Shown in pieces: positions 1-10,562 of a stretch of 64,000 nucleotides of DNA. Every line of letters starts with the position of its first letter. Position 1 is the first letter of the stretch. A program made the position numbers and the translations under genes. The notes beneath the pieces were generated by a model. The model worked only from the letters and a program-made list of their open reading frames with translations, was not told the DNA's origin and ran no database searches. The stretch lies in NCBI GenBank assembly GCA_903909375.1, contig CAIVVM010000036.1:241953-305952 (forward strand), written 5' to 3'. The stretch comes from an uncultured Alphaproteobacteria bacterium. Its GTDB lineage: Bacteria > Pseudomonadota > Alphaproteobacteria > Caulobacterales > Caulobacteraceae.

Positions 1-6
1 CCCGGC

Positions 7-1794
7 CTAGACGGGATCGAACTCCGCAACCATATGCCCCGGCGCGACCTCGAGAAGCTGCGGCGGCGGTCCGGACCCCAGCCGCGATGGCAGGAAGCGG
101 TAGGCTGTCTTGGGATCCATGGGGCTGGGCGCCTCGCCGGTAAGCTTCAGCCGTTTGCGGGTGCGTTCGACTGCCGGGTCGGGGATCGGCGCCGCCGAGA
201 GCAGGGCCTTGGTATAAGGGTGCTGCGGCGCCTGCCAGATGCTGTCGCGGTCGGCCAGCTCCATCACGCGGCCCATGTAGAGCACCAGCACCCGGTGGCT
301 GATCTCACGCACCACCGCCAGATCGTGGCTGATGAAGATCATCGCGAGGCCCATTTCGGCCTGAAGCTGGATCAGCAGATCGATGATCTGGGCGCGGATC
401 GAGACGTCCAGCGCCGATACCGCCTCATCGCAGATCACCAGCTTGGGTTTCAGGATCATCGCGCGGGCAATGCCGACCCGCTGATTCTGGCCGCCACTGA
501 GTTCGTGAGGATAGCGGTTGATCAGGTCGGTATCCAGCTCGACCCGTTCCATCATGGCCCGGACCTCGATCTCGCGGGCCGCGCGGTTGAGATCAGGCCG
601 GAACGCAGTCAGCGGCTCGGCGATGGACGAACCCACGGTCATCCGGGGATCGAGACTGGCCAGGGGGTCCTGGAAGACGATCTGCAGGTCCTTGCGCGCC
701 GCGCGCATCGACTCGCGGTCCGCGCCGGTGATATCGCGCCCCATGAGCGTGACCGCACCGCCGGTAGCCGGCAGCAGGTTGAGCACCGCGCGGGCCAGGG
801 TGGATTTGCCCGACCCGCTCTCACCAACGATGCCCAGGGTCTCGCCCTGGCGCACCTCGAAGGAGACCCCGTCCACTGCGCGCAGCACCGCACTCTTGGC
901 GAACAGCGCGCCTGGAATGGGGAAGTGCACCTTCACGTCGCGACCCTCGGCGACCGTCGGCGCGTCAGCAGCCAGCGCCGCGATCTCGGGCCGCCCGCCA
1001 CGATCGGCCCGGTCCAGACGCGGGATCGCCGCCAGCAGGGCCCTGGTGTAGTCGCTCTTGGGGCGACGGAAGATGTCCTCAACCGAGCCAGCTTCGACGT
1101 AGGCGCCCGATTTCATCACACAGACCCGATCCGCGAGGCGGGCGATCACACCCATGTCGTGAGTGATCAGGGCCATCGCCGTGCCGGTGGCGCGTTGCAG
1201 TTCCGCCATCAGATCCAGGATCTCGGCCTGCACCGTCACATCCAGCGCCGTCGTGGGCTCGTCGGCAATCAGCAGTTCCGGTCCGGGCGCCATGGCGGCG
1301 GCGATCATCACCCGCTGACGCATGCCGCCCGACAGTTCATGTGGATACTGCCGCATCCGCTCGGCGGAATTCGGAATACGCACATTGTCCAGCCACTCCC
1401 GCGCCCGCTTGTCGGCGTCGGCGCCGCTCAGACCCAGGTGCAGGCGCAGCGGCTCGGCAATCTGCTCCCCGATCCGCACGTGCGGCGTCAGCGCCGTCAG
1501 CGGGTCCTGGAAGATCATGGTCATCTTCGAGCCGCGCACCTGATTGAGCTGGCGCGGCGACATGGTCAGCAGTTCCTGCCCGTGCAGGCTGGCCGACCCG
1601 GACGCCCGTCCGTTGCGCGCCAGCAGGCCCATGACTGCCATGAATGTCTGGCTCTTGCCGGAGCCGCTCTCGCCCACCACGCCCAGTGTCTCACCGCGGC
1701 CGATCTCCAGCGACACGCCCCGAACCGCGCTGATCTCGCCATCGTGGGTTTCGAAGTCGACCTTCAGGTCTTGGATGGACAGGACCGCCGCCAA
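7..1794 (-). CDS. ABC transporter ATP-binding protein with two fused nucleotide-binding domains (peptide/microcin C, YejF/DppDF type)
   Basis: Two Walker A (GESGSGKS) and two LSGG signatures plus C-terminal oligopeptide-type tail ([12 protein letters not shown]) in the 595-aa ORF. Confidence 0.93.
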   Translation of the reverse strand: MAAVLSIQDLKVDFETHDGEISAVRGVSLEIGRGETLGVVGESGSGKSQTFMAVMGLLARNGRASGSASLHGQELLTMSPRQLNQVRGSKMTMIFQDPLTALTPHVRIGEQIAEPLRLHLGLSGADADKRAREWLDNVRIPNSAERMRQYPHELSGGMRQRVMIAAAMAPGPELLIADEPTTALDVTVQAEILDLMAELQRATGTAMALITHDMGVIARLADRVCVMKSGAYVEAGSVEDIFRRPKSDYTRALLAAIPRLDRADRGGRPEIAALAADAPTVAEGRDVKVHFPIPGALFAKSAVLRAVDGVSFEVRQGETLGIVGESGSGKSTLARAVLNLLPATGGAVTLMGRDITGADRESMRAARKDLQIVFQDPLASLDPRMTVGSSIAEPLTAFRPDLNRAAREIEVRAMMERVELDTDLINRYPHELSGGQNQRVGIARAMILKPKLVICDEAVSALDVSIRAQIIDLLIQLQAEMGLAMIFISHDLAVVREISHRVLVLYMGRVMELADRDSIWQAPQHPYTKALLSAAPIPDPAVERTRKRLKLTGEAPSPMDPKTAYRFLPSRLGSGPPPQLLEVAPGHMVAEFDPV

Positions 1795-1885
1795 TTTCGC
1801 CTCGCAAACAGAACCAGAGGCAACCTATGGCGGGAATGCAGAAATTTGGAAGCCCGCTGTGAGCGGGCGCGCCTATACTGGGCGG

Positions 1886-2407
1886 GTGATAGAAACCGCC
1901 GCCCGCAAACCCGCCCTCTTCCTTGACCGCGACGGCGTGCTCAACGAGGACCAGGGGTATGTCTGCCGCTGGGCGGATTTCCGCTGGATCGCGGGCGCGC
2001 GCGAGGCGGTGGCGGATTTCAATCGCGCCGGCTGGCTGGTGATCGTGGTGACCAATCAGTCGGGCGTCGGCCGAGGCTACTACACCGAGGCTGAAATGCA
2101 CGAGCTCCACCGCCACATGCAGGCCGATCTCGCAACGCTCGGCGTACAAATCGACGCCTTCTATCACGCACCACAGCACCCCGACGCTGTGCTGGAGATC
2201 TACCGCCACCCCGACCCACCCCTGCGCAAACCCAACCCGGGCATGATCCTGCAGGCTCTGGCGGATTGGCCCATCGACCGGGAAGCCTCACTGCTGGTGG
2301 GCGACAAGGCCTCGGACCTTGAGGCGGCGGCGCGAGCAGGGATCAGAGCGGTACTGTTCGAAGGTGGTGATCTCCGGGCCTTTCTCGGCGCCCTTTCCCT
2401 GCCTTAG
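1886..2407 (+). CDS. gmhB: HAD-family D-glycero-D-manno-heptose 1,7-bisphosphate 7-phosphatase-like
   Basis: ALFLDRDGVLNEDQGYV, VVTNQSGVGRGYY, RKPNPGMI, LLVGDKASDLEAA motifs; GTG start at 1886 in frame with the long ORF. Confidence 0.85.
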   Translation: MIETAARKPALFLDRDGVLNEDQGYVCRWADFRWIAGAREAVADFNRAGWLVIVVTNQSGVGRGYYTEAEMHELHRHMQADLATLGVQIDAFYHAPQHPDAVLEIYRHPDPPLRKPNPGMILQALADWPIDREASLLVGDKASDLEAAARAGIRAVLFEGGDLRAFLGALSLP

Positions 2408-4023
2408 GGGAGGGGCGGTCCCAGCATCGCCTCCAGAGTCGCCAATTCATCCGCTTCGCCTGGCGGTTTGTCCCAGCGGATTCGGTGGATCCTTGGAAAC
2501 CGCATGGCCACGCCGGATTTGTGACGGCTCGAGCGCTGCAGGCCCTCGAACGCCACCTCGAAAACCAGGCCCGCGTGCGCCTCTGCGCGAACGGACCGAA
2601 CGGGCCCGAACCGCTCAATCGTGTTGTCGCGCACGAACTTGTCGATCTGCTTGAGTTCGTCATCCGTGAACCCGAAGTAGGCCTTGCCCACGGGCGTCAG
2701 CGCCCGACCTGCCGCAGCGTCGCCGGTCCATACCCCGAAGGTATAGTCGGAATAGAAGCTGGAGCGTTTGCCGTGGCCTCGCTGGGCGTACATCAGCACC
2801 GCATCCACGAGGAATGGATCGCGCTTCCACTTGAACCATGGGCCTCTGGGGCGGCCGGCCTCATAGGCCGAGTCCAGCCGCTTAAGCATCAGCCCTTCGG
2901 CGATCCGGGGGTCTCCCTCCGGCGGCGCGGCGCGCAGGGCGGCGAGATCTTCCCAGCTGGCGAACGCCTGCAGCGGCGACAGGTCTATCCGGCCCCCCGT
3001 CTGGCGCGCCACAAATGCCTCCAGCCGTTGGCGCCGCGCCGAGAACGGCAGCCCACGAAGGTCGTCGGCGCCCTCCTGCAACAGATCATAGGCGCGGATC
3101 GCCGCCGGGAAGGCAGCCATCAGCTTGCCGTCCACGATCTTGCGGTTCAGCCGCTGCTGCAGGTCGCCGAAACTCGCCACCCGGCCTTCCCGGATCACCA
3201 GAAGTTCGCCGTCCAGCACGCCCGGGTCGACCAGGGCGTCCAGCAGGTCGGGAAAGGTGCGCGAGATGTCATCGCCGGTCCGCGTGTAGAGCCGCCGCAC
3301 GCCGTCCTCGAAAGCGGCCTGGACGCGGATGCCGTCCCACTTCCACTCGGCGGCATAGTGGTCCGGATCCAGCCGCTCGAAGTCGACCGCCTCATCGAGA
3401 GCCTGGGCCAGCATGGCCGGGCGGAACCGCGCAGGGTTGGCCGAGGATGGCTTTTCCGCCCGCCCTTCCAGCCAGGCGAATAGTTCAGCGTAGGGCGGCG
3501 TCAACGCGTGCCACAACTCCTCGACCTCGGCGACTGCCGCGGCGCCGACATCGGCCGTCGCCTGCTTGGCCAACCGGGCCGACAAGCCGACGCGCAGGCC
3601 GCCCGTCACCAGCTTCAGTAGCGCCCAGCGCTCGCGGGCCTGCGGAAGCGCGTCCAGCCAGGCTTCGATCCGGCCCTGGGCTTCGGCCCGCGTGGCGGTG
3701 CGCAGACCCTCGACCACCTCCGAAAGCAACGGCTCCCGATTGGCGCCTGGACGCGCCGGCCAGACCAGCGACACCGCCTCGGCCAAGTCGCCCACATAAT
3801 CGTAGGACCAGGCGAACAGCTGCGCGTCCATCCGCGCCTCGACGGCCTTGCGAATGAAGGCGGGCTTCACGGCGTCAAATGTCAGCTCCCCGGTCAGCGC
3901 CGCCAGCGCCCAGCCTCGATCAGGGTCCGGCGTGGCCCGCAGATAGTCGCGTACCATGGTCAGCTTCGCGTTGCGCGAGGACGTAAGGCTCAGGCGGTCC
4001 AGGAGGTCAGCAAAGGCGCGCAT
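2404..4023 (-). CDS. ATP-dependent DNA ligase (exonuclease-associated bacterial family)
   Basis: Ligase motif I EWKWDGIRVQ, DGELLV, EGLMLKRLDSAYEAGRP, WFKWKRDPFLVDAV; adjacent to exonuclease gene. Confidence 0.92.
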   Translation of the reverse strand: MRAFADLLDRLSLTSSRNAKLTMVRDYLRATPDPDRGWALAALTGELTFDAVKPAFIRKAVEARMDAQLFAWSYDYVGDLAEAVSLVWPARPGANREPLLSEVVEGLRTATRAEAQGRIEAWLDALPQARERWALLKLVTGGLRVGLSARLAKQATADVGAAAVAEVEELWHALTPPYAELFAWLEGRAEKPSSANPARFRPAMLAQALDEAVDFERLDPDHYAAEWKWDGIRVQAAFEDGVRRLYTRTGDDISRTFPDLLDALVDPGVLDGELLVIREGRVASFGDLQQRLNRKIVDGKLMAAFPAAIRAYDLLQEGADDLRGLPFSARRQRLEAFVARQTGGRIDLSPLQAFASWEDLAALRAAPPEGDPRIAEGLMLKRLDSAYEAGRPRGPWFKWKRDPFLVDAVLMYAQRGHGKRSSFYSDYTFGVWTGDAAAGRALTPVGKAYFGFTDDELKQIDKFVRDNTIERFGPVRSVRAEAHAGLVFEVAFEGLQRSSRHKSGVAMRFPRIHRIRWDKPPGEADELATLEAMLGPPLP

Positions 4024-5034
4024 CTAGTCGTCGTTCTCGTCCTCATAGCCCACCAGCGCCAGAGCCCGTGCCGGGATACCCTTCAGTTCCGCCCATCGCG
4101 CCAGAGCTTCCTCCCGACCATGGGTGATCCAGAGTTCCGCAGGCCGTATCTCGGCCACCGTGGCGGTCAGCTCGTCCCAGTCGGCGTGGTCGGAGATCAC
4201 CAGGGGCAGCTCCACGCCCCGCTGGCGGGCGCGGGCGCGGATCTGCATCCAGCCGGAGGCAAAGGCGGCCACCGGGTCCGGGAACCGGCGGCTCCAGCGA
4301 TCCTGGAGCGCGGACGGCGGCGCTACGATGATCTGTCCGGCGAAGTCGGCCTTGGCGCCGCCCGTGGCCGGGGCCAGCGGGCCCAGATCGATGCCATGAC
4401 GGCCATAGAGCCCGTTCAACCGCTCCAGCGCGCCGTGTACATAGATCGTCCGGTCCCAGCCCGCCTCGCGCAGCAGCCGGATGATCCGCTGCGCCTTGCC
4501 CAGCGCGTAGGCGCCGATCATGTGGCTGCGCTCGGGGAACTGTGTCACAGACCGCAGCAAGCGAGCCACTTCTTCGCCGTCGCCCGGGTGGCGGAAGACC
4601 GGCAGGCCAAACGTCGCCTCGGTGATGAAGACATCGCAGGGGACGGGTTCAAACGCCGGACAGGTGGGATCGCGCCGGCGCTTGTAGTCGCCCGACACCA
4701 CCATGGTCAGGCCCTTCCACTGCACCACCGCCTGGGCGGAGCCCAAAACATGGCCTGCCGGAACCAGGGTGACGGTCACATCATCGCGCGCCATAGCCCG
4801 GCCATAGGCGGCGGCCTCGGTCGCAATCGCAAAGTCGGCGCCATAGCGTTCCGCCATGATCGCCAGGGTCTCTGGCGTCGCCAGCACGGCGCCGTGTCCG
4901 GCCCGGGCGTGATCGGCATGGCCATGGGTGATGACCGCGCGACCTACCGGGCGCACCGGGTCGACATAGAAGTCGCCCGGCGGGCAATAGAGCCCCTCGG
5001 GCCGGGGGCAGAGTAGATCCTGCGGGCGTATCAT
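4024..5034 (-). CDS. Ligase-associated DNA exonuclease, metallo-beta-lactamase fold
   Basis: THGHADHARAGH motif, PAGHVLGSAQ, ends directly before the ligase start. Confidence 0.9.
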   Translation of the reverse strand: MIRPQDLLCPRPEGLYCPPGDFYVDPVRPVGRAVITHGHADHARAGHGAVLATPETLAIMAERYGADFAIATEAAAYGRAMARDDVTVTLVPAGHVLGSAQAVVQWKGLTMVVSGDYKRRRDPTCPAFEPVPCDVFITEATFGLPVFRHPGDGEEVARLLRSVTQFPERSHMIGAYALGKAQRIIRLLREAGWDRTIYVHGALERLNGLYGRHGIDLGPLAPATGGAKADFAGQIIVAPPSALQDRWSRRFPDPVAAFASGWMQIRARARQRGVELPLVISDHADWDELTATVAEIRPAELWITHGREEALARWAELKGIPARALALVGYEDENDD

Positions 5035-5108
5035 CGTCCTCCAATGTAGGCGCTCGGCCCGGCAGGCGCATTGACTTCCGCAGCGAGCCGCGCCTTACCC
5101 GGATCATC

Positions 5109-5540
5109 ATGGCCGAGACCTACGAAACCGCATCGCCCGGCGACCGCATGACCACTTTCGTCCCCCACGCGGCGGCGCTGGGCATGACGCTGGTGGCCAT
5201 CGAGAAGGGCACAGGGGTGATGCAGATCGCCTGGCGGGACGATCTGGTCGGTGATCCCGAAACCGGTGTCATCGCCAGCGGCGTGGTGACCGCCCTCATC
5301 GATCACACATGCGGACTGGCGATCAGCTCGGCAGGCGAGGTTCCCGCCACCATCGCCACCCTCGACCTGCGGATCGACTATCTGCGGCCAGCAGGGGCCC
5401 GCCTGGGCGTGACGGTCCAGGCCAATTGCTACAAGCTGACCCGCTCTGTCGGCTTCGTGCGCGCCCAGGCATGGGATGTCGATCCATCCGATCTGGTCGC
5501 CACCGCCCAGGCGTCGTTCATGCTGACCCGGCCCGAATGA
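5109..5540 (+). CDS. PaaI-family hotdog thioesterase
   Basis: Hotdog-like GVVTALIDHTCGLAI and TLDLRIDYLRPA. Confidence 0.85.
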   Translation: MAETYETASPGDRMTTFVPHAAALGMTLVAIEKGTGVMQIAWRDDLVGDPETGVIASGVVTALIDHTCGLAISSAGEVPATIATLDLRIDYLRPAGARLGVTVQANCYKLTRSVGFVRAQAWDVDPSDLVATAQASFMLTRPE

Positions 5541-5541
5541 C

Positions 5542-5967
5542 ATGAGCGAAGAGGCCTTCACACGGGTGGAAGCGTTCCTTGAGCGCGCGCCCTATGCCCG
5601 GTTCCTCGGCCTGCGCCTCGAACTTGCCGGAGACGAGATGACCGCCATACTGCCGTTCGCGCCTCATCTGGTCGGCAACCCGATCCTGCCCGCCCTGCAT
5701 GGCGGGGTGATCGGCGCCTTCATGGAGATGACCGCGCTGGCCCAGCTGTCGCTGGTCCAGCCGGAGCGGCGCATTCCCAAGACCATCGACATCACCATCG
5801 AGTATCTGCGCCCCGGTCGCGCCCAGGACACCTTCGCCCGCGCCACCCTGCGCAAGGTAGGCCGCCGTGTGGCCAATGTGCAGGTCGAGTGCTGGCAGGA
5901 CAGCCGCACCCGACCGGTCGCAGGGATGACGGGGCACTTCCTGTTGCGCGAGCCTGTCCAAACCTGA
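5542..5967 (+). CDS. PaaI-family hotdog thioesterase (second, tandem)
   Basis: LHGGVIGAFMEMTA and TIDITIEYLRPGR; 1-nt gap to the preceding thioesterase. Confidence 0.85.
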   Translation: MSEEAFTRVEAFLERAPYARFLGLRLELAGDEMTAILPFAPHLVGNPILPALHGGVIGAFMEMTALAQLSLVQPERRIPKTIDITIEYLRPGRAQDTFARATLRKVGRRVANVQVECWQDSRTRPVAGMTGHFLLREPVQT

Positions 5968-6004
5968 TCCGGTCATCCCGGCGGGGCTCCGGGGCGAGCG
6001 CGTG

Positions 6005-6997
6005 TCAGGGCTTCGCGGTCAGCGCCGCCCGCTCCTTCCGCACCTCCGCCAGCATCGCCTCCGCCTTGGAGGTCGCCGCAGCATCCTTGCGGTTGCGGGC
6101 CTCGATCAGGGCGCCGGTGGCCTCCATCTCGCGGACCGGTAGCAGGTGGGTGTCGTTGGCGGCCACAAACGGCTTGGTCTGGATCTTGTCGAGGATGGCG
6201 CGCTGGCGGGCGGCCTCGGGCGTGTCGCCGACGCCATAGCCAAACATGAAGTCAGCGATCTTCTTCTTCAGCGCCGGATCCAGGTCCTTGCGCCAGACCA
6301 GTGGGTCCTCCGGAATTCGCGGAGAGCGCCAGACGATCTCGACATTTGCGAGGGTGTTTCGCGCCAGATCGGTATCAAGCAAGCGCAACCGGTCCATGGA
6401 GGCGGTATTGTTGGTGGCCGCGTCCTGCAGGCCGCCGGAGACCGAGAACAGGTTGGTCTCGTGGTTGGCGGAGCGCACATTCTTGAAGCAGGTCGCAGGA
6501 TCAATGTTGCGCGGCGCGAACAGGAAGGTCATGGGCGCCAGGGTGCCGGAGGTGGATTTCGGATCACCCATCCCGAAATTCAGCGTCTTGTCGCACTTGA
6601 GAATCCCGTCGAGCGTCACGCCCGAACCCTTCTTGACGATGATCACCGCCTCGTAGCCGTCGATCCCGGAGGGGTTCACCGAACGGGCGAACACCTCGCC
6701 ATTGGCGCGGCGCACCGCCTCAAGGCCGGACTGGTTGGTGAACCAGCCGAGGTCTGTCTGTTTGAACCGCATCCCCTCGATCAGGGCCGTGTAGTTGGAG
6801 CCGTAGTAGGCCTTCACCGGCTGGCCCAGGGCCTTGGCCATATCCTCGACGAAGGGGGTCCAGTCCTTCTCGGCGCTGGCCTGGCTCTCGGCCGACAGTA
6901 TCGAGAACACCAATTCCTTTCGGGCCGGCTCCGGGCTCTTGCCGCAGCCGGCGAGGGCCAGGCCCGCCACCAGGGCCAGGGCGATGTTACGGCTCAT
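6005..6997 (-). CDS. PhnD-like phosphate/phosphonate ABC transporter substrate-binding lipoprotein
   Basis: Lipobox LALAGCGKS; periplasmic binding protein pattern ([25 protein letters not shown]). Confidence 0.85.
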   Translation of the reverse strand: MSRNIALALVAGLALAGCGKSPEPARKELVFSILSAESQASAEKDWTPFVEDMAKALGQPVKAYYGSNYTALIEGMRFKQTDLGWFTNQSGLEAVRRANGEVFARSVNPSGIDGYEAVIIVKKGSGVTLDGILKCDKTLNFGMGDPKSTSGTLAPMTFLFAPRNIDPATCFKNVRSANHETNLFSVSGGLQDAATNNTASMDRLRLLDTDLARNTLANVEIVWRSPRIPEDPLVWRKDLDPALKKKIADFMFGYGVGDTPEAARQRAILDKIQTKPFVAANDTHLLPVREMEATGALIEARNRKDAAATSKAEAMLAEVRKERAALTAKP

Positions 6998-7770
6998 TTT
7001 TCCTCCACCGGCGGCAGCTTCATGGCCACCACCTCGCGACTGGCGCGGTTGATCCCGAAGAGCACGCCGGGCGCACTGCGGTCAAACGTGATCGCCTGAC
7101 CCTCCACCGCGATCGGGATTGTCCCTACCAGTTTCAGGACGCCGCCACCTTCGGGCACGCTCAGCACGTAGAGTTCCGGCCGGTCGTGGCCGGTAACATA
7201 GAGATGCCCATCCGCGCCGAACGCGCCCCCCGATGCGCTCGAGGGCGCCATCCGGGCCAGGACGTCCGGCGGGAAAGTCCAGCGGTCCAGGGCGCGCCAC
7301 TGATCATCGAAACGGACCAGGGTCGTGAAGGTATGATTGCGACCGGGCTCCCCGCCACGGCCGTCATAGTTGGCGAACCCGGCCAACCAGGACCCGTCCT
7401 TGCGATCCACAAAGGTCAGCGAGCCGGGTTGGGAGCCCAGTGGAATTGTCCGCACATGCGACAGGGTCTTCGGGTCAAACACCTCGACCTGGCTCTGCAT
7501 CGGGGTCGCCGGATAGTTGGAGCCGGCGCAGACTAGTTCGGCGCCGATGACGGCGCAGGAATTCATGTGCGGGAACTTGACCGGATCGCCCTTGAAGTGG
7601 GCGACCTTCTGGCCGGTCTTGCGGTCATACTTGGCGATCTGCGCGTTATCCACGGCATAGAGAAAGTCCGCGTCAACCGCCACGCCCTGACGCGCCTCTT
7701 CCGCCGGACGCCGCGACAGCACTTCGGCCGGCGCGAATACCAGGGCGGCCGCAAACAGGACCTCAAACAC
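6994..7770 (-). CDS. Secreted beta-propeller-like hypothetical protein
   Basis: Signal peptide-like N-terminus and repeated blade-like segments ([43 protein letters not shown]); 4-nt overlap with downstream gene. Confidence 0.65.
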   Translation of the reverse strand: MFEVLFAAALVFAPAEVLSRRPAEEARQGVAVDADFLYAVDNAQIAKYDRKTGQKVAHFKGDPVKFPHMNSCAVIGAELVCAGSNYPATPMQSQVEVFDPKTLSHVRTIPLGSQPGSLTFVDRKDGSWLAGFANYDGRGGEPGRNHTFTTLVRFDDQWRALDRWTFPPDVLARMAPSSASGGAFGADGHLYVTGHDRPELYVLSVPEGGGVLKLVGTIPIAVEGQAITFDRSAPGVLFGINRASREVVAMKLPPVEEK

Positions 7771-9292
7771 GCTTCAGCTCCGGATTGCCGGCCTCGACAA
7801 CGAAGGTCGCCAGATCGCTCACTGTCGAGGTCGGAACCAGAGCATCGGCGACGGCCCGGAAGGTTACGATCGCAGCCTTGGGGGTAATCTCGACGCATCC
7901 GTAGCCACGGCTTTCGCCGTCGCCGAACTTCAGACGCGGGTTGCCTGCCACCAGCCGGTTGATGTCGAGGTTGGGTCGGCCCAACGAGCTGATCGAGCCG
8001 CCGACGAACTCGCTGGCCAGCGGCTTGCCGCCGGGTTCCAGCGAGAGTTCGCCCGCAAAGAAACAATGGATGTCACCACCCAGCACCATGGGGTTGGATA
8101 CCTTGGCGTCTCGCCAGCCCTCCAGCACCCTGCGGCGCGAGGCCACATAGCCGTCCCAGCCGTCATTTCCCACCTTGCCCGGCGCGCTGAACAGCTCACC
8201 CATCAGGTACTGTTGCGCCAGCAGGTTCCATTGGGCCGGGGTTGACCGGAACCGGCCCTGCAACCACTGCTCCTGCGGGTCACCCAGCAGTGAGCGGGAC
8301 GGCTCGGATCGTTCTGGGCAGTCGGCCGGGATCCGCTTGCCCTCCGAGACGGCTTCACAGGTGCGGTGATTGCGGTACTGGCGGGTATCCAGCATCTGAA
8401 CCTGCGCCAGGCGCCCCCAGTCCAGTGACCGGTAGAGCAACATGTCAGGCCCCACCGGCATGCGGGTTCGCCGCAGCGGCATGTTCTCGTAGAAGGCCTG
8501 ATAGGCTGCCGCCCGGCGTTTCAGGAAGGTGGCCGGCGAAGGATTGGTGCGGTCCTGGTCACCGCCGTAGTCATTCGCGACCTCGTGATCATCCCAGGTC
8601 ACCATCCAGGGCGCCGCCGCGTGTGCGGCCTGAAGGTTTTCATCACCCTTGTACCAGGCGTAGCGCTCGCGATAGCCGGCCAGATCAACGGGTTCGTCGA
8701 CCGGATGAGCGCGGACGCCCTTGCCCGTATGGGCCTCCTCATAGATGTAGTCGCCCAGGAAAAGCACCAGATCTGGCTGGTCCGCCGCCAGGGCGGCATG
8801 GGCCGAATAGTAGCCAGCCGAATACTTCTGACATGAGGCATAGGCCAGTTTCAGCCGGTCTATGGCGCTGCCCATTGCCGGCGCCGTACGGGTGCGACCG
8901 ATCGGGCTGGCGTGGCCGGCGGCGTTGAACCGATACCAGTACTCCCGCCCGGGACTCAAACCCCGCACCTCGACATGTACCGAATGACCCGCTTCTGCGA
9001 CGGCCAGGGCCCGGCCACGGGCCACTGTTCGCCGCATGGCCGGATCCGTCGCGACTTCCCAGCGCACCGTCACCGGAGCCGGGGTCATTCCACCCATGGG
9101 CTCGCGTGGCTTCGGCGCCAGTCGGGTCCAGAGCACCATGCCGTCTGGCGAAGGTTCGCCAGACGCGACACCCAGCCCGAACGGGTCATCAGCCATCCGG
9201 GTCTGTGCAACAGCCGACGACCAGGCTGTGGGGGTGAGTGCAGCGCCAGCGAGAGCCGCCGCCTGCACCAATAGCTGTCGGCGTGACGACAT
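7763..9292 (-). CDS. phoD: PhoD-type alkaline phosphatase, Tat-exported
   Basis: Twin-arginine N-terminus MSSRRQLLVQAAALAGAAL; LGVASGEPSPDGMVLWTRL; FLGDYIYE; WDDHEVANDYGGD; LGGDIH. Confidence 0.92.
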   Translation of the reverse strand: MSSRRQLLVQAAALAGAALTPTAWSSAVAQTRMADDPFGLGVASGEPSPDGMVLWTRLAPKPREPMGGMTPAPVTVRWEVATDPAMRRTVARGRALAVAEAGHSVHVEVRGLSPGREYWYRFNAAGHASPIGRTRTAPAMGSAIDRLKLAYASCQKYSAGYYSAHAALAADQPDLVLFLGDYIYEEAHTGKGVRAHPVDEPVDLAGYRERYAWYKGDENLQAAHAAAPWMVTWDDHEVANDYGGDQDRTNPSPATFLKRRAAAYQAFYENMPLRRTRMPVGPDMLLYRSLDWGRLAQVQMLDTRQYRNHRTCEAVSEGKRIPADCPERSEPSRSLLGDPQEQWLQGRFRSTPAQWNLLAQQYLMGELFSAPGKVGNDGWDGYVASRRRVLEGWRDAKVSNPMVLGGDIHCFFAGELSLEPGGKPLASEFVGGSISSLGRPNLDINRLVAGNPRLKFGDGESRGYGCVEITPKAAIVTFRAVADALVPTSTVSDLATFVVEAGNPELKRV

Positions 9293-9363
9293 TCCGCATG
9301 ACCTTTCGTGACCGGCCGGCATCTTGGACGCGGTCGATGACAGTTATGTTGCCCGCGCCCGAT

Positions 9364-10371
9364 CTATTCGATCATCACCACCACCTTGCCCATGGCCTTG
9401 CGGCTGGCCAGGTGAGTGATGGCGGCCGACGCGTTGGCCAGGGTGAAGCGCTCGGAAACGTAGGGCTTGATCTTGCCGTCGGCATACATCTGCATGAGCT
9501 CGGCCACACTGACCTGATGCCGTTCCGGGTTCTTGGTCACCCAGGCGCCCCAGAAGACCCCCACGATCTCGCAGCCCTTCAGCAAGGCCAGGTTCAGCGG
9601 GATCTTCGGGATCTCACCGGCGGCGAAGCCGACCACCAGATACTTTCCCTCCCAGGCGATGGAGCGCAGCGCGGGCTCGGCGTAAGCGTCACCGATGGCG
9701 TCATAGATCACGTCGGCGCCGTCAGGACCGCAGGCCTCCTTGAACAGGCCGGCCAGCGCCTTCTGGCCATCGCGGTCGAAGGGACCCCGGCCATAGACCA
9801 CACCGGCGTCAGCGCCCCGGCTGATGCAAAGATCGACCTTCTCCTGGCTGGAGCACGCGGCGATAACCCGCGCGCCCATGGCCTTGCCCAGTTCAACCGC
9901 CGCCAGGCCAACACCGCCCGCCGCGCCCAGCACCAGCATGGTCTGGCCGGGCTGCAGATTGGCCCGATCCTTGAGCGCGTGCCAGCTGGTGCCGTAGGTC
10001 ATGATGAAGGCGGCGGCGTCATCAAAGGGCATGCTGTCGGGAATTTTCACCAGGCGGTGTGCTTCCAGCGCCAGCTCCTCGGCCATCCCGCCCCAACCCG
10101 TGTTGCCCAGCACCCGATCGCCTGGCTTCACATGGGTGACGCCCTCGCCCACTGACTTCACCACGCCTGAGATCTCGCCGCCAGGCGAGAACGGGCGGGC
10201 GGGTTTGAACTGGTACTTGTCCTCGATGATCAGGGTGTCTGGAAAATTGACGCCCACAGCCTTGACGCTGACCACGGCCCAACCGGGCCTTGCTTCCGGT
10301 GAGGGCATCTCATCCAGCACCAGGGTCTCCGGACCGCCAACAGCCTTGCTCAACAGCGCTTTCATGGACAT
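9364..10371 (-). CDS. NADPH:quinone oxidoreductase family protein (MDR superfamily)
   Basis: GVNFPDTLIIEDKYQFKPARPFSPGGEISGVV; LVLGAAGGVGLAAVELGKAMGA. Confidence 0.92.
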   Translation of the reverse strand: MSMKALLSKAVGGPETLVLDEMPSPEARPGWAVVSVKAVGVNFPDTLIIEDKYQFKPARPFSPGGEISGVVKSVGEGVTHVKPGDRVLGNTGWGGMAEELALEAHRLVKIPDSMPFDDAAAFIMTYGTSWHALKDRANLQPGQTMLVLGAAGGVGLAAVELGKAMGARVIAACSSQEKVDLCISRGADAGVVYGRGPFDRDGQKALAGLFKEACGPDGADVIYDAIGDAYAEPALRSIAWEGKYLVVGFAAGEIPKIPLNLALLKGCEIVGVFWGAWVTKNPERHQVSVAELMQMYADGKIKPYVSERFTLANASAAITHLASRKAMGKVVVMIE

Positions 10372-10474
10372 CTCTCCCGTTCAGGTTTGCGCGAACCTAG
10401 CCGTCTCGAACGAATGTTTGAAGCGCCATCCCACCTTTCCTGGAGGGTGACCCGACGAGTGGTTGAAAGGATCT

Positions 10475-10514
10475 GCCACTTAAAGTGGCGCTTACATGCG
10501 GCATCACCATGTAA
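10475..10514. promoter_or_regulatory. Two adjacent inverted repeats in a divergent promoter region (GCCACTTAAAGTGGC; TTACATG-N9-CATGTAA)
   Basis: Read directly from the sequence at 10475-10489 and 10492-10514. Confidence 0.6.
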
Positions 10515-10562
10515 AGTAGAATCTTTCTGGTTCGCCATGAACTTCTGGGCTAACGGCCTTTG

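Noticed and set aside
34-1926. 630-aa plus-strand ORF antisense to the ABC transporter ATPase
   Set aside because: High-GC antisense artefact; composition rich in R/H/Q/G/P with no recognisable domain, while the minus strand encodes a clear ABC protein.
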